Counted from the first letter of the stretch, positions 49,386 through 59,901 are shown. The stretch is 64,000 bases of DNA from Bacteroides intestinalis (GCF_902364365.1 NZ_CABJDN010000002.1:308131-372130); one strand, 5' to 3'. Numbers and translations are program-made. Notes: generated by a model not told the origin, from the letters alone.

Positions 49386-49425
49386 AAAGGCAGCGAGCGT
49401 TTTCACTTTACGCCCCACTGCCTTT
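49386..49425 (-). terminator. Hairpin after the xus-cluster GH10 gene
   Basis: Arms AAAGGCAG (49386-49393) and CTGCCTTT (49418-49425) with a 24-nt loop, 15 bp downstream of the GH10 stop on the minus strand, followed by a T-rich but interrupted tract. Probably a partial terminator of the xus operon. Confidence 0.5.
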
Positions 49426-49440
49426 TCTTATAAAACTCTA

Positions 49441-51621
49441 TTATTTTCCAGCCAAACCATCAGCAAAGCCTGCATATGTATGCTTACGGTTGTAGTTAGC
49501 ATCCCATAAACCTACGGGTTCACCACCACGCCAACCTGAATCACCAGGAGCATCAGTAGCACACCACTGAGTGATACCATACTGCTGAGCAGCAGGAATT
49601 ATTTCGAAGTACTTCTTCACGATGAACTTATAATATTCTGCCATCGCTTTATGCTGAGCTTCGGTCATATTCTCTGTCTTCACACTGGTACCGTTCTCGT
49701 CTATATAGCCCATATCAAGTTCAGAAATCTTCACGAGTTTGCCACTTTCTGCCAATATCTCGAACATCTTCACTACATGGTCTTCCTTACTCTTCTGAGT
49801 AACAGCATTAGCATAACAACTTACATGCATTTGTGTGCCGATACCATCAATCTTTGTCACACCATCAGCTTCCCACTTCTTAATCCAGTGTACCAAACTC
49901 TTGGCCTTCTTGTTGTCATCCCAATCAGACTCCAAATTGTAGTCATTGACAAAGAGTTTCAACGGAGCGGTACCACCGTTCTCGACATAATACTTACGGG
50001 CGGCAGCTACCACAACACGAGCGTAGTCTTCATTACCCAAATAGTCTTGCCAATAGAAGTTATTCTTAGCATCTTCTGCAGAGACATTTTTGGCAGACTG
50101 TAAAGTATAGAATCCTTCACCGTCATCACCGCCTCCGGAAATAGCTTCGTTCACAACATCCCACGCAGTCACATAACCACCAGTAGCTTCCATCATACCT
50201 TCTACCCAGTTGTTCATGGCCCATGTAAGGGTATCTTTCTTTTCTTCAGGAGTCAACTCAATACTTGTCTGATTAGAAGAATATCCCTCACCTTCAGCAG
50301 ATAACGCTTGATAACCATCCCAACTTGTCCACCCTGCAATCGACTGGTTTTCAAAGTTAGTAGTATAAATTTCCGATGTCCCATCAGAGAACACTACATT
50401 ATCAACATAAATAGTTCCTACAAAATCACCAAAATTAAAGGTAAACTTATCTACTTGGTCAAACCCCGGCGTAAATACAAAACTTACATCTGTCCATTCT
50501 GTACCAATAGCAAATCCACCTGGATAACCTTGAGAGCCAACGCTGGTAGACTGCAAAAATATAGTACAATTGTATACATCAGTTGCTTTAACCTTGGCCG
50601 TAAAAGTGTATGCCTTTCCTTCTGTCAACGGTGTAGCAAATTGATACCACACTTGTGAACCGTAATTATTGTCTTTCTTTTCCGTATTAGTCATAGTCAA
50701 ACAAAAACCAGCATTATCGTTGCCTTCCTTCCCTATTTCATAGGTATATGTACCCATCCAACTTGGCTTTGTCCAATGGGATAAATCGCCTGTATCGAAC
50801 GTACCGTCTACAATAAGATTTTCGCCATCAGCAGAAGTCAATGTCACATCATCAAAACAGAGTTCCCCTTGGAACGGACCGAAACAAAAGCGCAAGCGAT
50901 TGATAGGCATACTTGCTGTAAACGTAATTGAAGTCTCTTCCCATTTTTCACCAGCAGAAAAAGAAGGCAAGTATTGTGTATCACCATCAATAACACCAGG
51001 CCAAAAGTTATAGTCTACATTAGAAGTAGCTTTAGCTTTCATTGAAATCACATATTCTTTGCCTACTTCAAGCGGCGTACTTAAATCATAATAAATTTCT
51101 GCTTCCCAAGGGTCTTTTCCCGCATTCGGTACTGTAATATGCAAGAAATTGTTAGCAGCGTTTGGATCAACAGGCAAAGGTATCGGAGCAATCAATCCGT
51201 TTAGATACTTATTATTCTGCTGCGCATGCCAAGCCAGCGTATGTCCGTAAATAGTGATTCCGGCAGCTTTTGCTTCCTCTACAAACTTCGCCACTGTGCT
51301 GAAACTCATTGTTCCGTCATTAGCCACACACGAAGCGTACTTCATGGCATTACCTGCCGTCATCTCATCGAAATTAGAGATAGCCATAGTACGCACCATT
51401 TCTCCTTTCAGAAAATCACTCGCCGACAGCGCAATTCCCAACTTAAAGTCGGGACTTGCACTTCGGTCTATATATGTTTTCAATGCATCGTAAGCATTGA
51501 GATATTCATATTGGGCTATACTTTCCGGCTTCTCAGTCTTAAAGTCAACGAATTGGTCATCGGCACAAGAGGCAAGCGACAGCAATAAGCCCAAGGATAA
51601 TGAGTATTTAATTGTTTTCAT
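49441..51621 (-). CDS. GH10 endo-xylanase with CBM4_9-like inserts (xus cluster)
   Basis: 726 residues from the internal ATG at 51621, which begins the lipoprotein signal (MKTIKYSLSLGLLLSLASC, Cys19); a 14-residue longer frame is less likely. GH10 is split: about 20-145 (YGHTLAWHAQQ), insert about 150-420, then about 435-726. Acid/base is E492 (WDVVNEA) and nucleophile E634 (ISELDM). The second CBM has the full NLIVDGTFDTG opening; the first seems to lack its first strands. It is the Xyn10 partner of the conserved xus cluster and should act at the cell surface. Confidence 0.92.
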   Translation of the reverse strand: MKTIKYSLSLGLLLSLASCADDQFVDFKTEKPESIAQYEYLNAYDALKTYIDRSASPDFKLGIALSASDFLKGEMVRTMAISNFDEMTAGNAMKYASCVANDGTMSFSTVAKFVEEAKAAGITIYGHTLAWHAQQNNKYLNGLIAPIPLPVDPNAANNFLHITVPNAGKDPWEAEIYYDLSTPLEVGKEYVISMKAKATSNVDYNFWPGVIDGDTQYLPSFSAGEKWEETSITFTASMPINRLRFCFGPFQGELCFDDVTLTSADGENLIVDGTFDTGDLSHWTKPSWMGTYTYEIGKEGNDNAGFCLTMTNTEKKDNNYGSQVWYQFATPLTEGKAYTFTAKVKATDVYNCTIFLQSTSVGSQGYPGGFAIGTEWTDVSFVFTPGFDQVDKFTFNFGDFVGTIYVDNVVFSDGTSEIYTTNFENQSIAGWTSWDGYQALSAEGEGYSSNQTSIELTPEEKKDTLTWAMNNWVEGMMEATGGYVTAWDVVNEAISGGGDDGEGFYTLQSAKNVSAEDAKNNFYWQDYLGNEDYARVVVAAARKYYVENGGTAPLKLFVNDYNLESDWDDNKKAKSLVHWIKKWEADGVTKIDGIGTQMHVSCYANAVTQKSKEDHVVKMFEILAESGKLVKISELDMGYIDENGTSVKTENMTEAQHKAMAEYYKFIVKKYFEIIPAAQQYGITQWCATDAPGDSGWRGGEPVGLWDANYNRKHTYAGFADGLAGK

Positions 51622-51670
51622 TGTATAATCATTTATTAACATATTTCTTATTCTTTTCATCAATATGCAA

Positions 51671-52078
51671 TCAAGGGTAACGATAAGTGGTAAATGTGAA
51701 ACTTCTATAATTCACCACATAATTCGGACCTGTATCCTTCTTCAACAATACACGTATGGTTACACTTCTGGGCGTACCGTTCAAGCTCAGATAACGCTCA
51801 TTATGCAATCCTGAATATTGCAAAGAAACCTCCGAACCATCCGAAGAATAAGCTTCCCATTCATAATGCAATGAACTATCCGGCACGTCCATTACGATAC
51901 GGACAAATCCGGACAAGGCATTCAGATACATCTGATTACCTAAATCAGCCGTTATTGGAGGCGTATAAGGATCAGATAGCACTGCGGTATAACTTCCCGT
52001 GATATTGACAGTCGGTCCGCTTTGTGCCCAAAGCAAAGGAGGAAGACATAAAAATATAGATATTAATATTTTTTTCAT
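51671..52078 (-). CDS. Small secreted protein of unknown function in the xus operon
   Basis: A 135-residue protein with a type I signal peptide (about 1-19, ending WAQ). The mature part is beta-rich (TVNITGSYTAVL, VTIRVLLKKD, YVVNYRSFTFTTY), suggesting a single small beta-sandwich. No family is recognised. It lies 60 bp after the xusE-like gene and just before the GH10 gene, a place not occupied in the minimal xus cluster as I know it. A glycan-binding or accessory role is a guess. Confidence 0.7.
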   Translation of the reverse strand: MKKILISIFLCLPPLLWAQSGPTVNITGSYTAVLSDPYTPPITADLGNQMYLNALSGFVRIVMDVPDSSLHYEWEAYSSDGSEVSLQYSGLHNERYLSLNGTPRSVTIRVLLKKDTGPNYVVNYRSFTFTTYRYP

Positions 52079-52138
52079 GATTGAATGTTTTTAGTTATTA
52101 TCCAACATTATGTTAATTGGTCGTTTAAACGTTTCCGT

Positions 52139-53185
52139 TCAATTGGCGCGATACTTAGGGACAAAAGTTTCTATCTTGTTTGTTCCACGAGTCTGTAATA
52201 CCAATGTATCTTTCGTAGCCACCTTTTTTATGCCAAAGTCTACACTATAATCCAGGTAGATAGCATCCCGGTCTTTACCACCCCAGGCTTTTTTCTCTCC
52301 ATTTTCCACAAATTTCCCGGAACCTGTAGCTATTATTCCTGTGGTACCTGAGACAATGGTACACTCATCGTTGTCATTAAATGTCAACAGTAAATCGCAC
52401 TTCATCGTTGTTCCATCAACCTCTTTTGTACTAACAGGAAAAACAGCAGTCTTCAACGAACGAGTAGTAATATCACAGACTTCATCCTTTTCCACAGATT
52501 GAGCATGACGCACAACGGTAGTTGTAGTTCCACTTTCTGTTACCTGATCTATACCGCGGCGCAAATACGAAGCATGCCATGGATTCATATATTTCACACA
52601 ATAAAGCACATAGTCTTGGGGCTGCACACTCCAATAATCCGAATTGGGACGTGCTGGCGCATCACCTTCAATCAAAGGAGTACCTGTCAATATGCGGTCG
52701 GCACCAGTCTGCTTCTTCATCACCACGGGAATCACATAATTATTACTCAAGGCTTTTTCGTCAGCAAAGAAAGCATCGGTAAGTTGCACCTCCACATTCC
52801 CCCAGTGGTCACCATTATATTTAATTTTATCACCAGCCAACGTATAATATGTGGAAGGCATAGGTAATACCGGTGAACCATCTTCAAAAAAGAGGTTATC
52901 ACAAAGTGTATTATCCACAGCAATATCTATAGTGATATTTCTTCCACCGTATGCCCCTCCCATTGTTGCATAAATGGCACACTTGTGCTGACGGTCAGCC
53001 GAATTATCTACTACCGGGTCATTGCCCAATACAATAGTACGCACCGGATATTGATAAGCAAAATATACACTCACACCACCCTCATAATCGGGAAAATAGT
53101 TACTTGCATTCTCACATGAAGAGAAAGCAAATGACATGGCACTCCCCAATATTACAGATAATAATTTATAGATTTTCATTTCCAT
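52139..53185 (-). CDS. xusE: XusE-like surface lipoprotein (DUF1735-type)
   Basis: A 348-residue lipoprotein (lipobox SSC, Cys24). The N-terminal half matches the DUF1735 style (CAIYATMGGAYGGRNITIDIAVD, then an acceptor stretch ending YVIPVVM), and the C-terminal half resembles DUF5627. It follows the two SusC/D pairs and precedes the GH10, the position of XusE in the conserved xylan cluster. It is presumably an outer-surface xylan-binding protein; binding is inferred from position. Confidence 0.78.
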   Translation of the reverse strand: MEMKIYKLLSVILGSAMSFAFSSCENASNYFPDYEGGVSVYFAYQYPVRTIVLGNDPVVDNSADRQHKCAIYATMGGAYGGRNITIDIAVDNTLCDNLFFEDGSPVLPMPSTYYTLAGDKIKYNGDHWGNVEVQLTDAFFADEKALSNNYVIPVVMKKQTGADRILTGTPLIEGDAPARPNSDYWSVQPQDYVLYCVKYMNPWHASYLRRGIDQVTESGTTTTVVRHAQSVEKDEVCDITTRSLKTAVFPVSTKEVDGTTMKCDLLLTFNDNDECTIVSGTTGIIATGSGKFVENGEKKAWGGKDRDAIYLDYSVDFGIKKVATKDTLVLQTRGTNKIETFVPKYRAN

Positions 53186-53213
53186 ATTCTTTTTGCATTT
53201 TATAATTATGTGA

Positions 53214-55031
53214 TTACCATCCTTTGTTCTGTTGCAGATTACTCCACTTCAACATCTCACCATAAGGTATAGGTCCGTAATTCATATACTCCTTGTAGTT
53301 TCTATTTTCTACATCAATTACGGTATAGCTCAGGCTTTCGCCCACTTTGTCAATTCGTATTCCCTTAGCAGTTTCTGCCAATGGCATTTGCCAACGACGA
53401 ATATCCCAAAAACGCTTATTTTCGAAACAAAGCTCAATGCGACGTTCGTTACGGATAAGTTGAGTCATCTTTTCCTTATCTCCCTTGATACTCTCCAGAT
53501 AAGCGTCGCCGTTATTGGTTCCTACACCACCACGAGCACGAATAGCCTTAACTACGTCATAAGCACTATAGGTATTACTACCTTTGCCCATTGGTCCCCA
53601 AGCATCGTTGGCTGCTTCAGCATAAGCCAGAAATATTTCCGTATAACGGATACGAACAGGAATATGAAACTTAGCATTAAGTGAACTCGGATTGGCATTA
53701 CAATCTTCACGCAACAGCTTACGTAGATAGTAGCCCGTACGAGTAGAGGTACTTAATTGATTCAAGTTATTATCTTGTTTGCTGTCTGCATCAGGATAAG
53801 TACCTGTGATAATGGCTTTTTCCTTAAATGTAGCTCCATTAAATAAAATATATTTTGCTAAACGTGGATCACGATTTTCATAAGGAGCGTTTTCCGAATA
53901 ACCGCTGTTAGCTTTGTCTGCAACAGGATAACCGTTAGCCATAGGGAAAGCATCCACTAAATTTTGCGTAGGATTAATACGCCCGCTACCATAGAGCGTA
54001 GGAGGAAAGTTATCTTTCTCCTGCTTAATACCTATATCCCAATCTTCCGTTCCATTGCTCTTATTTCCTCTCCAAAGGATTTCAGCAGGCACTTCTCCTG
54101 AACCAAGATTATCAAGATCACTTGTATTCATATACCAAGTGTTACCCGTCGGATCAAGACCAGATACACCACCAATACGATTCAATACAGTAGCAGCATA
54201 GCTTGCAGCAGTTTCAGAAGTCACACCTGAACCTTCCCGGTAAGCCGGACTTGCAGCAAGCAAAGCTACCTGTGCCTTTATGGCTTCAGCTATTCTGGCA
54301 GTAATACGTCCGCGTTGATAAGTTCCAAAGACAAGATTATAATTACCCATCTTTGCACCGATTTCTTTGTATTTTGCAGGTACTTCAGCATCACTTTTTA
54401 TATTTTCGTAATCAACAGGCAGTAATTCAACTGCTTTATTTAAGTCAGTAAATACCTGCTCTACACATGCACTGAAAGAAGCACGGGGCTGATTAAAGTC
54501 GGAACTGTTATCTTCCGGTTCCAGAAGTATCGGCACACCCAGTAACTGGCCATCTGCCGTCCAACCTCCATGAGCCATCAAAAGATAGTAATAATTCAAA
54601 GCACGCAAGGCATATGCTTCTCCGCTGAGTTTGTCTATGAACATCCTATTCGTCACCTCATTCTCAGCCCAACTTACTTGGTCTGCGATACCTAAAAATG
54701 TATTGAGGTATTGTATTGCCGCTTTACGGGCTTGCCACTGTTCCATAGGATTATTATTCGACGCCCATGAACCAAGAGCCATTTTTGAATAGCCACTCTC
54801 TTTATCATTGGTCACTGCATCGTCTGTAGCTACATCACTCACACTGGAATTGTCATACGGTAGCATAGCATATCCGTACCCCAAAAGTCCCACAGCATAA
54901 TTAGGATCTGAAAGCATTTCCTCAACACCGCGATTATTCTCCTTAGCAGGTTCGAACATATCCTCGCAAGCAGAGAAAGTCGCCAGTAATACTGTAGTTA
55001 ATATAATATTTCTTAGTTTCATTTTTATCAT
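53214..55031 (-). CDS. xusD: SusD-like lipoprotein, XusD
   Basis: A 605-residue RagB/SusD lipoprotein (lipobox SAC, Cys22; acidic CEDMFE follows). SusD motifs include LNYYYLLMAHGGW, RIRYTEIFLAYAEAAN and LIRNERRIELCFENKRFWDIRRW. It pairs with the SusC just upstream (9 bp gap). An ATG three codons in (55022) is an equally good start. It should bind long xylan chains at the surface. Confidence 0.93.
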   Translation of the reverse strand: MIKMKLRNIILTTVLLATFSACEDMFEPAKENNRGVEEMLSDPNYAVGLLGYGYAMLPYDNSSVSDVATDDAVTNDKESGYSKMALGSWASNNNPMEQWQARKAAIQYLNTFLGIADQVSWAENEVTNRMFIDKLSGEAYALRALNYYYLLMAHGGWTADGQLLGVPILLEPEDNSSDFNQPRASFSACVEQVFTDLNKAVELLPVDYENIKSDAEVPAKYKEIGAKMGNYNLVFGTYQRGRITARIAEAIKAQVALLAASPAYREGSGVTSETAASYAATVLNRIGGVSGLDPTGNTWYMNTSDLDNLGSGEVPAEILWRGNKSNGTEDWDIGIKQEKDNFPPTLYGSGRINPTQNLVDAFPMANGYPVADKANSGYSENAPYENRDPRLAKYILFNGATFKEKAIITGTYPDADSKQDNNLNQLSTSTRTGYYLRKLLREDCNANPSSLNAKFHIPVRIRYTEIFLAYAEAANDAWGPMGKGSNTYSAYDVVKAIRARGGVGTNNGDAYLESIKGDKEKMTQLIRNERRIELCFENKRFWDIRRWQMPLAETAKGIRIDKVGESLSYTVIDVENRNYKEYMNYGPIPYGEMLKWSNLQQNKGW

Positions 55032-55040
55032 AATTTTAGA

Positions 55041-57905
55041 TTAGAATACAGCTTTCACACCAATATTATAGAATCTGCTTTGCGGAGCACTACCCACATT
55101 CATCTCCATGTGTTTACGTTCTTTCGAGATTGTCAGCAGATTTGCACCGCTTACGTAAGCAGATAATTCATTGATGAAAGTGTTACGCAAAATACGTTTC
55201 GGCAGATCATAAGTAATCTGTACTTTCGCCAGATCGAAGCGATCAGTCTTGTACAACCAATAATCCGAAGCACGGAAGTTATTACTTGCACTTCTAGCAG
55301 ATAAACGGGGATAAGTAGCAGTAGCTGCTGTTTCAGGAGTCCAACGATTGCGGACTATGGCTGAATATTTATCATCGCCATCCACCCAATAATATGAACT
55401 GTTTTTCAATCCATAAGCGCCGAAGTTACCAGTACCCAACACAAAGAGAGTCAAGTTCTTCCATTTGGTAGTAAAATTGATACCGAGTGTAAAGGGCGCA
55501 CCATACCAACCACCTTTACCCAAGAAGACTTCATCTTTGTCATCAATTACATTATCTCCATTCTGATCTACATACTTGATGTCACCAGGTTGAACCGTAC
55601 TACCCAGTTTCTGTTCAGGACTACTCTCAATTTCTTCCTTATTCTGGAATAATCCGGCACTCTGAAGTCCCCAGATACCATCAACAGCTTTTCCCTCACG
55701 ATAACGATAGGCATCATCATAGATTTCATCACGCTTAGTAACCTTAGTATCGTAATACGTACCTGCCACACCCAAAGACAAGTCTACATCTCCAAAACGC
55801 TTGTTAGCATTTATATTGAAATCAAAGCCTACACGCTTGTTATTGTTATAGTTCATCACAGCCATAAAAGATGCTGCCGGATATCCTGTATTCAAATGTG
55901 ACGGATAAAAAGTAGGTTGATTGATCAAATATCCCTCCATAGAGTTGATAAAGAATGAAGCATCGGCCGTAATCAGTCTATTCCAAAGCGAAGTTTTCAG
56001 GTTTACAGAGAACTCTTTGCGCTTGATGAACGAAAGATCGTCGTTCTGACCTCTGGTAGAGATAGTATATTTACCGGCCGGACCATCATACCATGCATAG
56101 CCATCGTTTTGAGTCCATACTGATTCATAGAGATAAAACTCATTATCACCCATTACCAAATCAATGTCTTGATTGAGGATACTACCCGATACGCTCAACA
56201 ATAAATCATCTACCACAGGAGAATCTTTCAGAAAGTTTTCACCGCTTAAACGCCAGCCCAACGTCACCGAAGGAGAGAGAGCCTGACGATGTCCTTTAGC
56301 CAGCTTAGCCGAATGGATCAATGCAGCACCAAAATCTGCATAATAGCGTTGCTGATAGTTATAACCCGCCTGTAATGCCAAATTAGCATTGCTGATACGA
56401 TGATATTGTGCAGAAACCGTCTGCTGGTAACCATTGGCTATAAGCATAGCTGATACATTATGATACTTATTGAAAGTATTCTGATAATTGAACTGTCCAG
56501 AAAATGCAATCGTTTGCTTATCCGCACTTCCACCCACATTCTGAGTGCCCGGCTTTTCATCATTTCCCTCCTTGCTGAGCGCTACTATAACATCTTTACC
56601 GCCATAGTTAGCCCAAGTAGGAACAAATACTGCATATTTATTATCAAAAGAAGTGGAGTAAGAAGTGGCATAATCTACAGCAAACATAGCATTGAATGAG
56701 AGTCCTTTCAGAACTTGATTAAGATCGACATTCACACCAGCATCAAACTGGAACTGACGACTCGTCCACTTACTGCTTCCGGCAGCATAACTGTCAGCAA
56801 AAGCATTAGTAGAATTAGCCTGCGTACCAGCCAAGAAATACTTTCCATCAATAATATTGGAAGTAGTGCTCAGCAGTTCCCAAGCAGCTGTAGCATTGGG
56901 ATCAATCATATCCAATGGAATAAGCGGGGCCGCATATTCCGGGAAATTCGGACGTGCAGTCGATGCTATGTTCCAATAATCACCTTTCGCCGTTTTTGAA
57001 TTGTAAAATGTAGCATTGGCATTAATGTAGGCATTAATAAAGCTATTGATATTTACGTCTACATTACCACGTACGTTAAAACGGTCCGTCATATTATTCT
57101 TGGCTTCACCAAAATCAAGAAAATCTCCATTACGATAATAACTCACATTACTATAAAAACGCGCACGCTTACCGCCACCAGTAATCTCAGCAGTTACTTC
57201 CGAACGATTATATGCCTTTTTTACATAATCAGAAGAATAGTAATTTATATTTGTATAACGATATGGATTCAGTCCTGAACCATGATTGTAAATATCTTCG
57301 GCCGTATAACGGAGTTTCACAGTAGGATCATCATTCAAGAGGGCTTCATTATAAAGTGTCATGTACTCAGCCGAACCTAAGTATTCAGGAAAAGCCTTCG
57401 CTACATGAAATCCGGTATTAGCTCTGACACTAACGTTCAACCCCTCTACATTACCGCGTTTTGTAGTGATTACCACCGCACCTTTAGCAGCTTTACTACC
57501 ATAAAGAACCACAGCCTGGGCACCTTTCAAAAATGAAATCTGTGCAATTTCAGACGGCATAACATTGTTGGCATCACGAGGCACACCATCTACCAAAACC
57601 AAAAAACCGGCATTGTCACCGTCCATTCCCCACAATGAGTTACCATTCCAACCGCCTACATAGCCCTGCATATTATCCAAGCTGTAAGTATTATAATTCT
57701 TCTTCGTAAGTTCTTCCACATTGACTACAGAAACACCACCCAAAAGGTCTTTTTGAGCTACCTTACGAAAAGCGACCTGTACCATCGGGTCTTTTTCGTT
57801 TGCCAATGAATCGGTCTCATTCCAGTCTGTGGCCTGCGCACTGACAAACATCGGAGAAACAGCCAGCATAGCACAAAGAATGAATTTTGTTTGTATATAT
57901 TTCAT
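55041..57905 (-). CDS. xusC: SusC-like transporter lacking the N-terminal beta-sandwich, XusC
   Basis: A 954-residue outer membrane transporter, about 100 residues shorter than the other two SusC proteins. After the signal (about 1-23) there is only a short acidic stretch and then the plug (VQVAFRKVAQKDLLGGVSVV), so the CarboxypepD_reg-like domain is missing and the usual EVVVVGYG segment is replaced. Plug motifs LVLVDGVPRD and FLKGAQAVVLYGSKAAKGAVVI and the C-terminal GVKAVF are intact. It partners xusD. It should import xylan oligosaccharides, perhaps coupling to TonB differently from pair 1. Confidence 0.92.
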   Translation of the reverse strand: MKYIQTKFILCAMLAVSPMFVSAQATDWNETDSLANEKDPMVQVAFRKVAQKDLLGGVSVVNVEELTKKNYNTYSLDNMQGYVGGWNGNSLWGMDGDNAGFLVLVDGVPRDANNVMPSEIAQISFLKGAQAVVLYGSKAAKGAVVITTKRGNVEGLNVSVRANTGFHVAKAFPEYLGSAEYMTLYNEALLNDDPTVKLRYTAEDIYNHGSGLNPYRYTNINYYSSDYVKKAYNRSEVTAEITGGGKRARFYSNVSYYRNGDFLDFGEAKNNMTDRFNVRGNVDVNINSFINAYINANATFYNSKTAKGDYWNIASTARPNFPEYAAPLIPLDMIDPNATAAWELLSTTSNIIDGKYFLAGTQANSTNAFADSYAAGSSKWTSRQFQFDAGVNVDLNQVLKGLSFNAMFAVDYATSYSTSFDNKYAVFVPTWANYGGKDVIVALSKEGNDEKPGTQNVGGSADKQTIAFSGQFNYQNTFNKYHNVSAMLIANGYQQTVSAQYHRISNANLALQAGYNYQQRYYADFGAALIHSAKLAKGHRQALSPSVTLGWRLSGENFLKDSPVVDDLLLSVSGSILNQDIDLVMGDNEFYLYESVWTQNDGYAWYDGPAGKYTISTRGQNDDLSFIKRKEFSVNLKTSLWNRLITADASFFINSMEGYLINQPTFYPSHLNTGYPAASFMAVMNYNNNKRVGFDFNINANKRFGDVDLSLGVAGTYYDTKVTKRDEIYDDAYRYREGKAVDGIWGLQSAGLFQNKEEIESSPEQKLGSTVQPGDIKYVDQNGDNVIDDKDEVFLGKGGWYGAPFTLGINFTTKWKNLTLFVLGTGNFGAYGLKNSSYYWVDGDDKYSAIVRNRWTPETAATATYPRLSARSASNNFRASDYWLYKTDRFDLAKVQITYDLPKRILRNTFINELSAYVSGANLLTISKERKHMEMNVGSAPQSRFYNIGVKAVF

Positions 57906-57949
57906 TGTTTATTCATTTATTATTAAACATACTTTTTAGTCCTCCACGA

Positions 57950-59899
57950 TTACCAGCCGGGATTCTGTCCGAACTCAGGATAAAGATAAACATCATCATC
58001 AGGTAAGGGGAACCAATAATGCTTTGTACCGTATATGCGTTTCACAATCAGTTCATGACGGTAGTTAGCCACTTCAGCTTCCGCAGGGTCATTATTTTTA
58101 TAGAAATCTGCACTCTCTACCCGATCGAATTCTACAGAATATTTCTCGGTATAAGGTGACTCGGTCAGCAACAGCCAACGTTGCAGGTCATTGAAGCGGA
58201 AACCTTCCATAGAAAGTTCAACAGCACGTTCACGACGAATCTCGTCCATAAATTTCTTGCTGTCTGCAATATAGGATGAATGTACTTCCTCAGCACCACA
58301 ACGGGCACGGATCTTATTGATTGCGTCGAGCGAAGTAAGCGTACAGTTATCAGACTTGGCAGATGAACCGCCAAAAGCAGCACAACTCTCGGCATACATC
58401 AGGTAAATGTCTGCCAAACGCATATAAGGCAAATAAGTATGCAAGTTACTACCCCAGTCATATTCCTTATCACCTTCATTACAAGTATGGGGAACAAACT
58501 TCTGGAAAAAATAACCGGTACGGCTGCCAAGATCTGCCGAACGCATATCTGAACCTGTAGAAAGATCACAATAAGCATAAGGTTTTTGTGCATCGGACAA
58601 TTTATCCTCTGCCAATACAAAATGGAAACCGTCAAATACGATATCGTGATAGAAGCGCGGATCTCTGTTCTTAAAAGGATATCTTTCATCAAATCCTGAG
58701 TTGGGATCATCAACAGGAAGACCATTTGCCATACCATACATTTTCACAAGGTTGGCAGTAGGCAAGTGTATGATTTTATCATGGGCGACAAGTCCTGCCA
58801 CTTTCGGCCCCCACAATTTCGTCATATTCCAGTTACTTCCATTAAAATCCGCAGAAGGGCCACGGAAGATAGCCTCTACCGAACCGGGCATTAACCAATT
58901 CTGACGACGGGTATAGAAAATATCGGAATAACAAGTTTGGGCACCTTTTGCCTTCTCATGATCATAAACATTACTATAATTAAACTCTGCAAGCGCATAT
59001 TGGGTTTGCCCACTCTCTACCAAGGCCAGCAATTCGCCAAATGCCTGTGCAGCTTTCTTACAATAAGCTTCATCATAGTTGTAAGTCTGAGTACCTCCCA
59101 ACTGTGCACCGTTCTTCATCAAAGGGCTTCCTGCCCACAGATAATTCTTACCCAAATAACCCAACGCCATGATTTTATTGATTCGCAGTTGGTTCTTACC
59201 CTCTGTAGCCTTACCAGCACTGGTCTTGTCCCAGTCTACCGGCAACAAGTCTGCAGCACGACGGAAATCCTCTCCTGCTTTATCGGCACATTCTTGATAA
59301 CTCAAACGTGGTAATCTCAATTCTTGCGTAGCATCGAACACCTGATCAATATAAGGCAATCCTCCCCAATAGGTCATCAGTTCAAAATGCCACCACGCAC
59401 GGAAGAAATAAAGCTGACCTGCAATCAAGTCTTTTTCTTCCTGCGTACCCACCAGTTTGTCCAAATTGGCAAGACCTACATTAGCCTTGCGAATGCAATA
59501 CCAAGAATGCGGCCACAAAGAGTGTTGAAACTTATCGGTAGAAGCTGGGTTGCTGGGATTTCTATACAACCAACATTGACCATTACTTTGCCAAGCACGG
59601 AAATTACCTAAGTCAGCCTGATGCGTCATGTGAGCATCACCCATGGAGTTGAAGAGTTCGTCATCACCCCAGTTCCACGAAGTACAATAGTTACATTTCT
59701 CCTTATCGGGAATACAATTATATATTTCTTCTATGAATCCCTGGAAATTACGGAAATTCTTAAATGCATCTTCTTCGGATACAGTCGATTCAGGACTTTT
59801 ATCCAAATAGTCTTCGCAAGACGTCATGCCGAGCCCCACTGCAAGAGCCAAAAGGCCTGAACATAAAAGAGTCTTATATGTATATTTCATCTTGTTCAT
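57950..59899 (-). CDS. xusB: SusD-like lipoprotein, XusB
   Basis: A 649-residue RagB/SusD lipoprotein (lipobox TSC, Cys28; CEDYLDKSPES is the classic SusD opening). Motifs FFRAWWHFELMTYWGGLP, MRLADIYLMYAESCA and RRERAVELSMEGFRFNDLQRW are visible. It follows xusA by only 2 bp, so translation is coupled. An ATG three codons in (59890) is possible. It should present xylan oligosaccharides to XusA. Confidence 0.94.
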   Translation of the reverse strand: MNKMKYTYKTLLCSGLLALAVGLGMTSCEDYLDKSPESTVSEEDAFKNFRNFQGFIEEIYNCIPDKEKCNYCTSWNWGDDELFNSMGDAHMTHQADLGNFRAWQSNGQCWLYRNPSNPASTDKFQHSLWPHSWYCIRKANVGLANLDKLVGTQEEKDLIAGQLYFFRAWWHFELMTYWGGLPYIDQVFDATQELRLPRLSYQECADKAGEDFRRAADLLPVDWDKTSAGKATEGKNQLRINKIMALGYLGKNYLWAGSPLMKNGAQLGGTQTYNYDEAYCKKAAQAFGELLALVESGQTQYALAEFNYSNVYDHEKAKGAQTCYSDIFYTRRQNWLMPGSVEAIFRGPSADFNGSNWNMTKLWGPKVAGLVAHDKIIHLPTANLVKMYGMANGLPVDDPNSGFDERYPFKNRDPRFYHDIVFDGFHFVLAEDKLSDAQKPYAYCDLSTGSDMRSADLGSRTGYFFQKFVPHTCNEGDKEYDWGSNLHTYLPYMRLADIYLMYAESCAAFGGSSAKSDNCTLTSLDAINKIRARCGAEEVHSSYIADSKKFMDEIRRERAVELSMEGFRFNDLQRWLLLTESPYTEKYSVEFDRVESADFYKNNDPAEAEVANYRHELIVKRIYGTKHYWFPLPDDDVYLYPEFGQNPGW

Positions 59900-59901
59900 T
59901 A

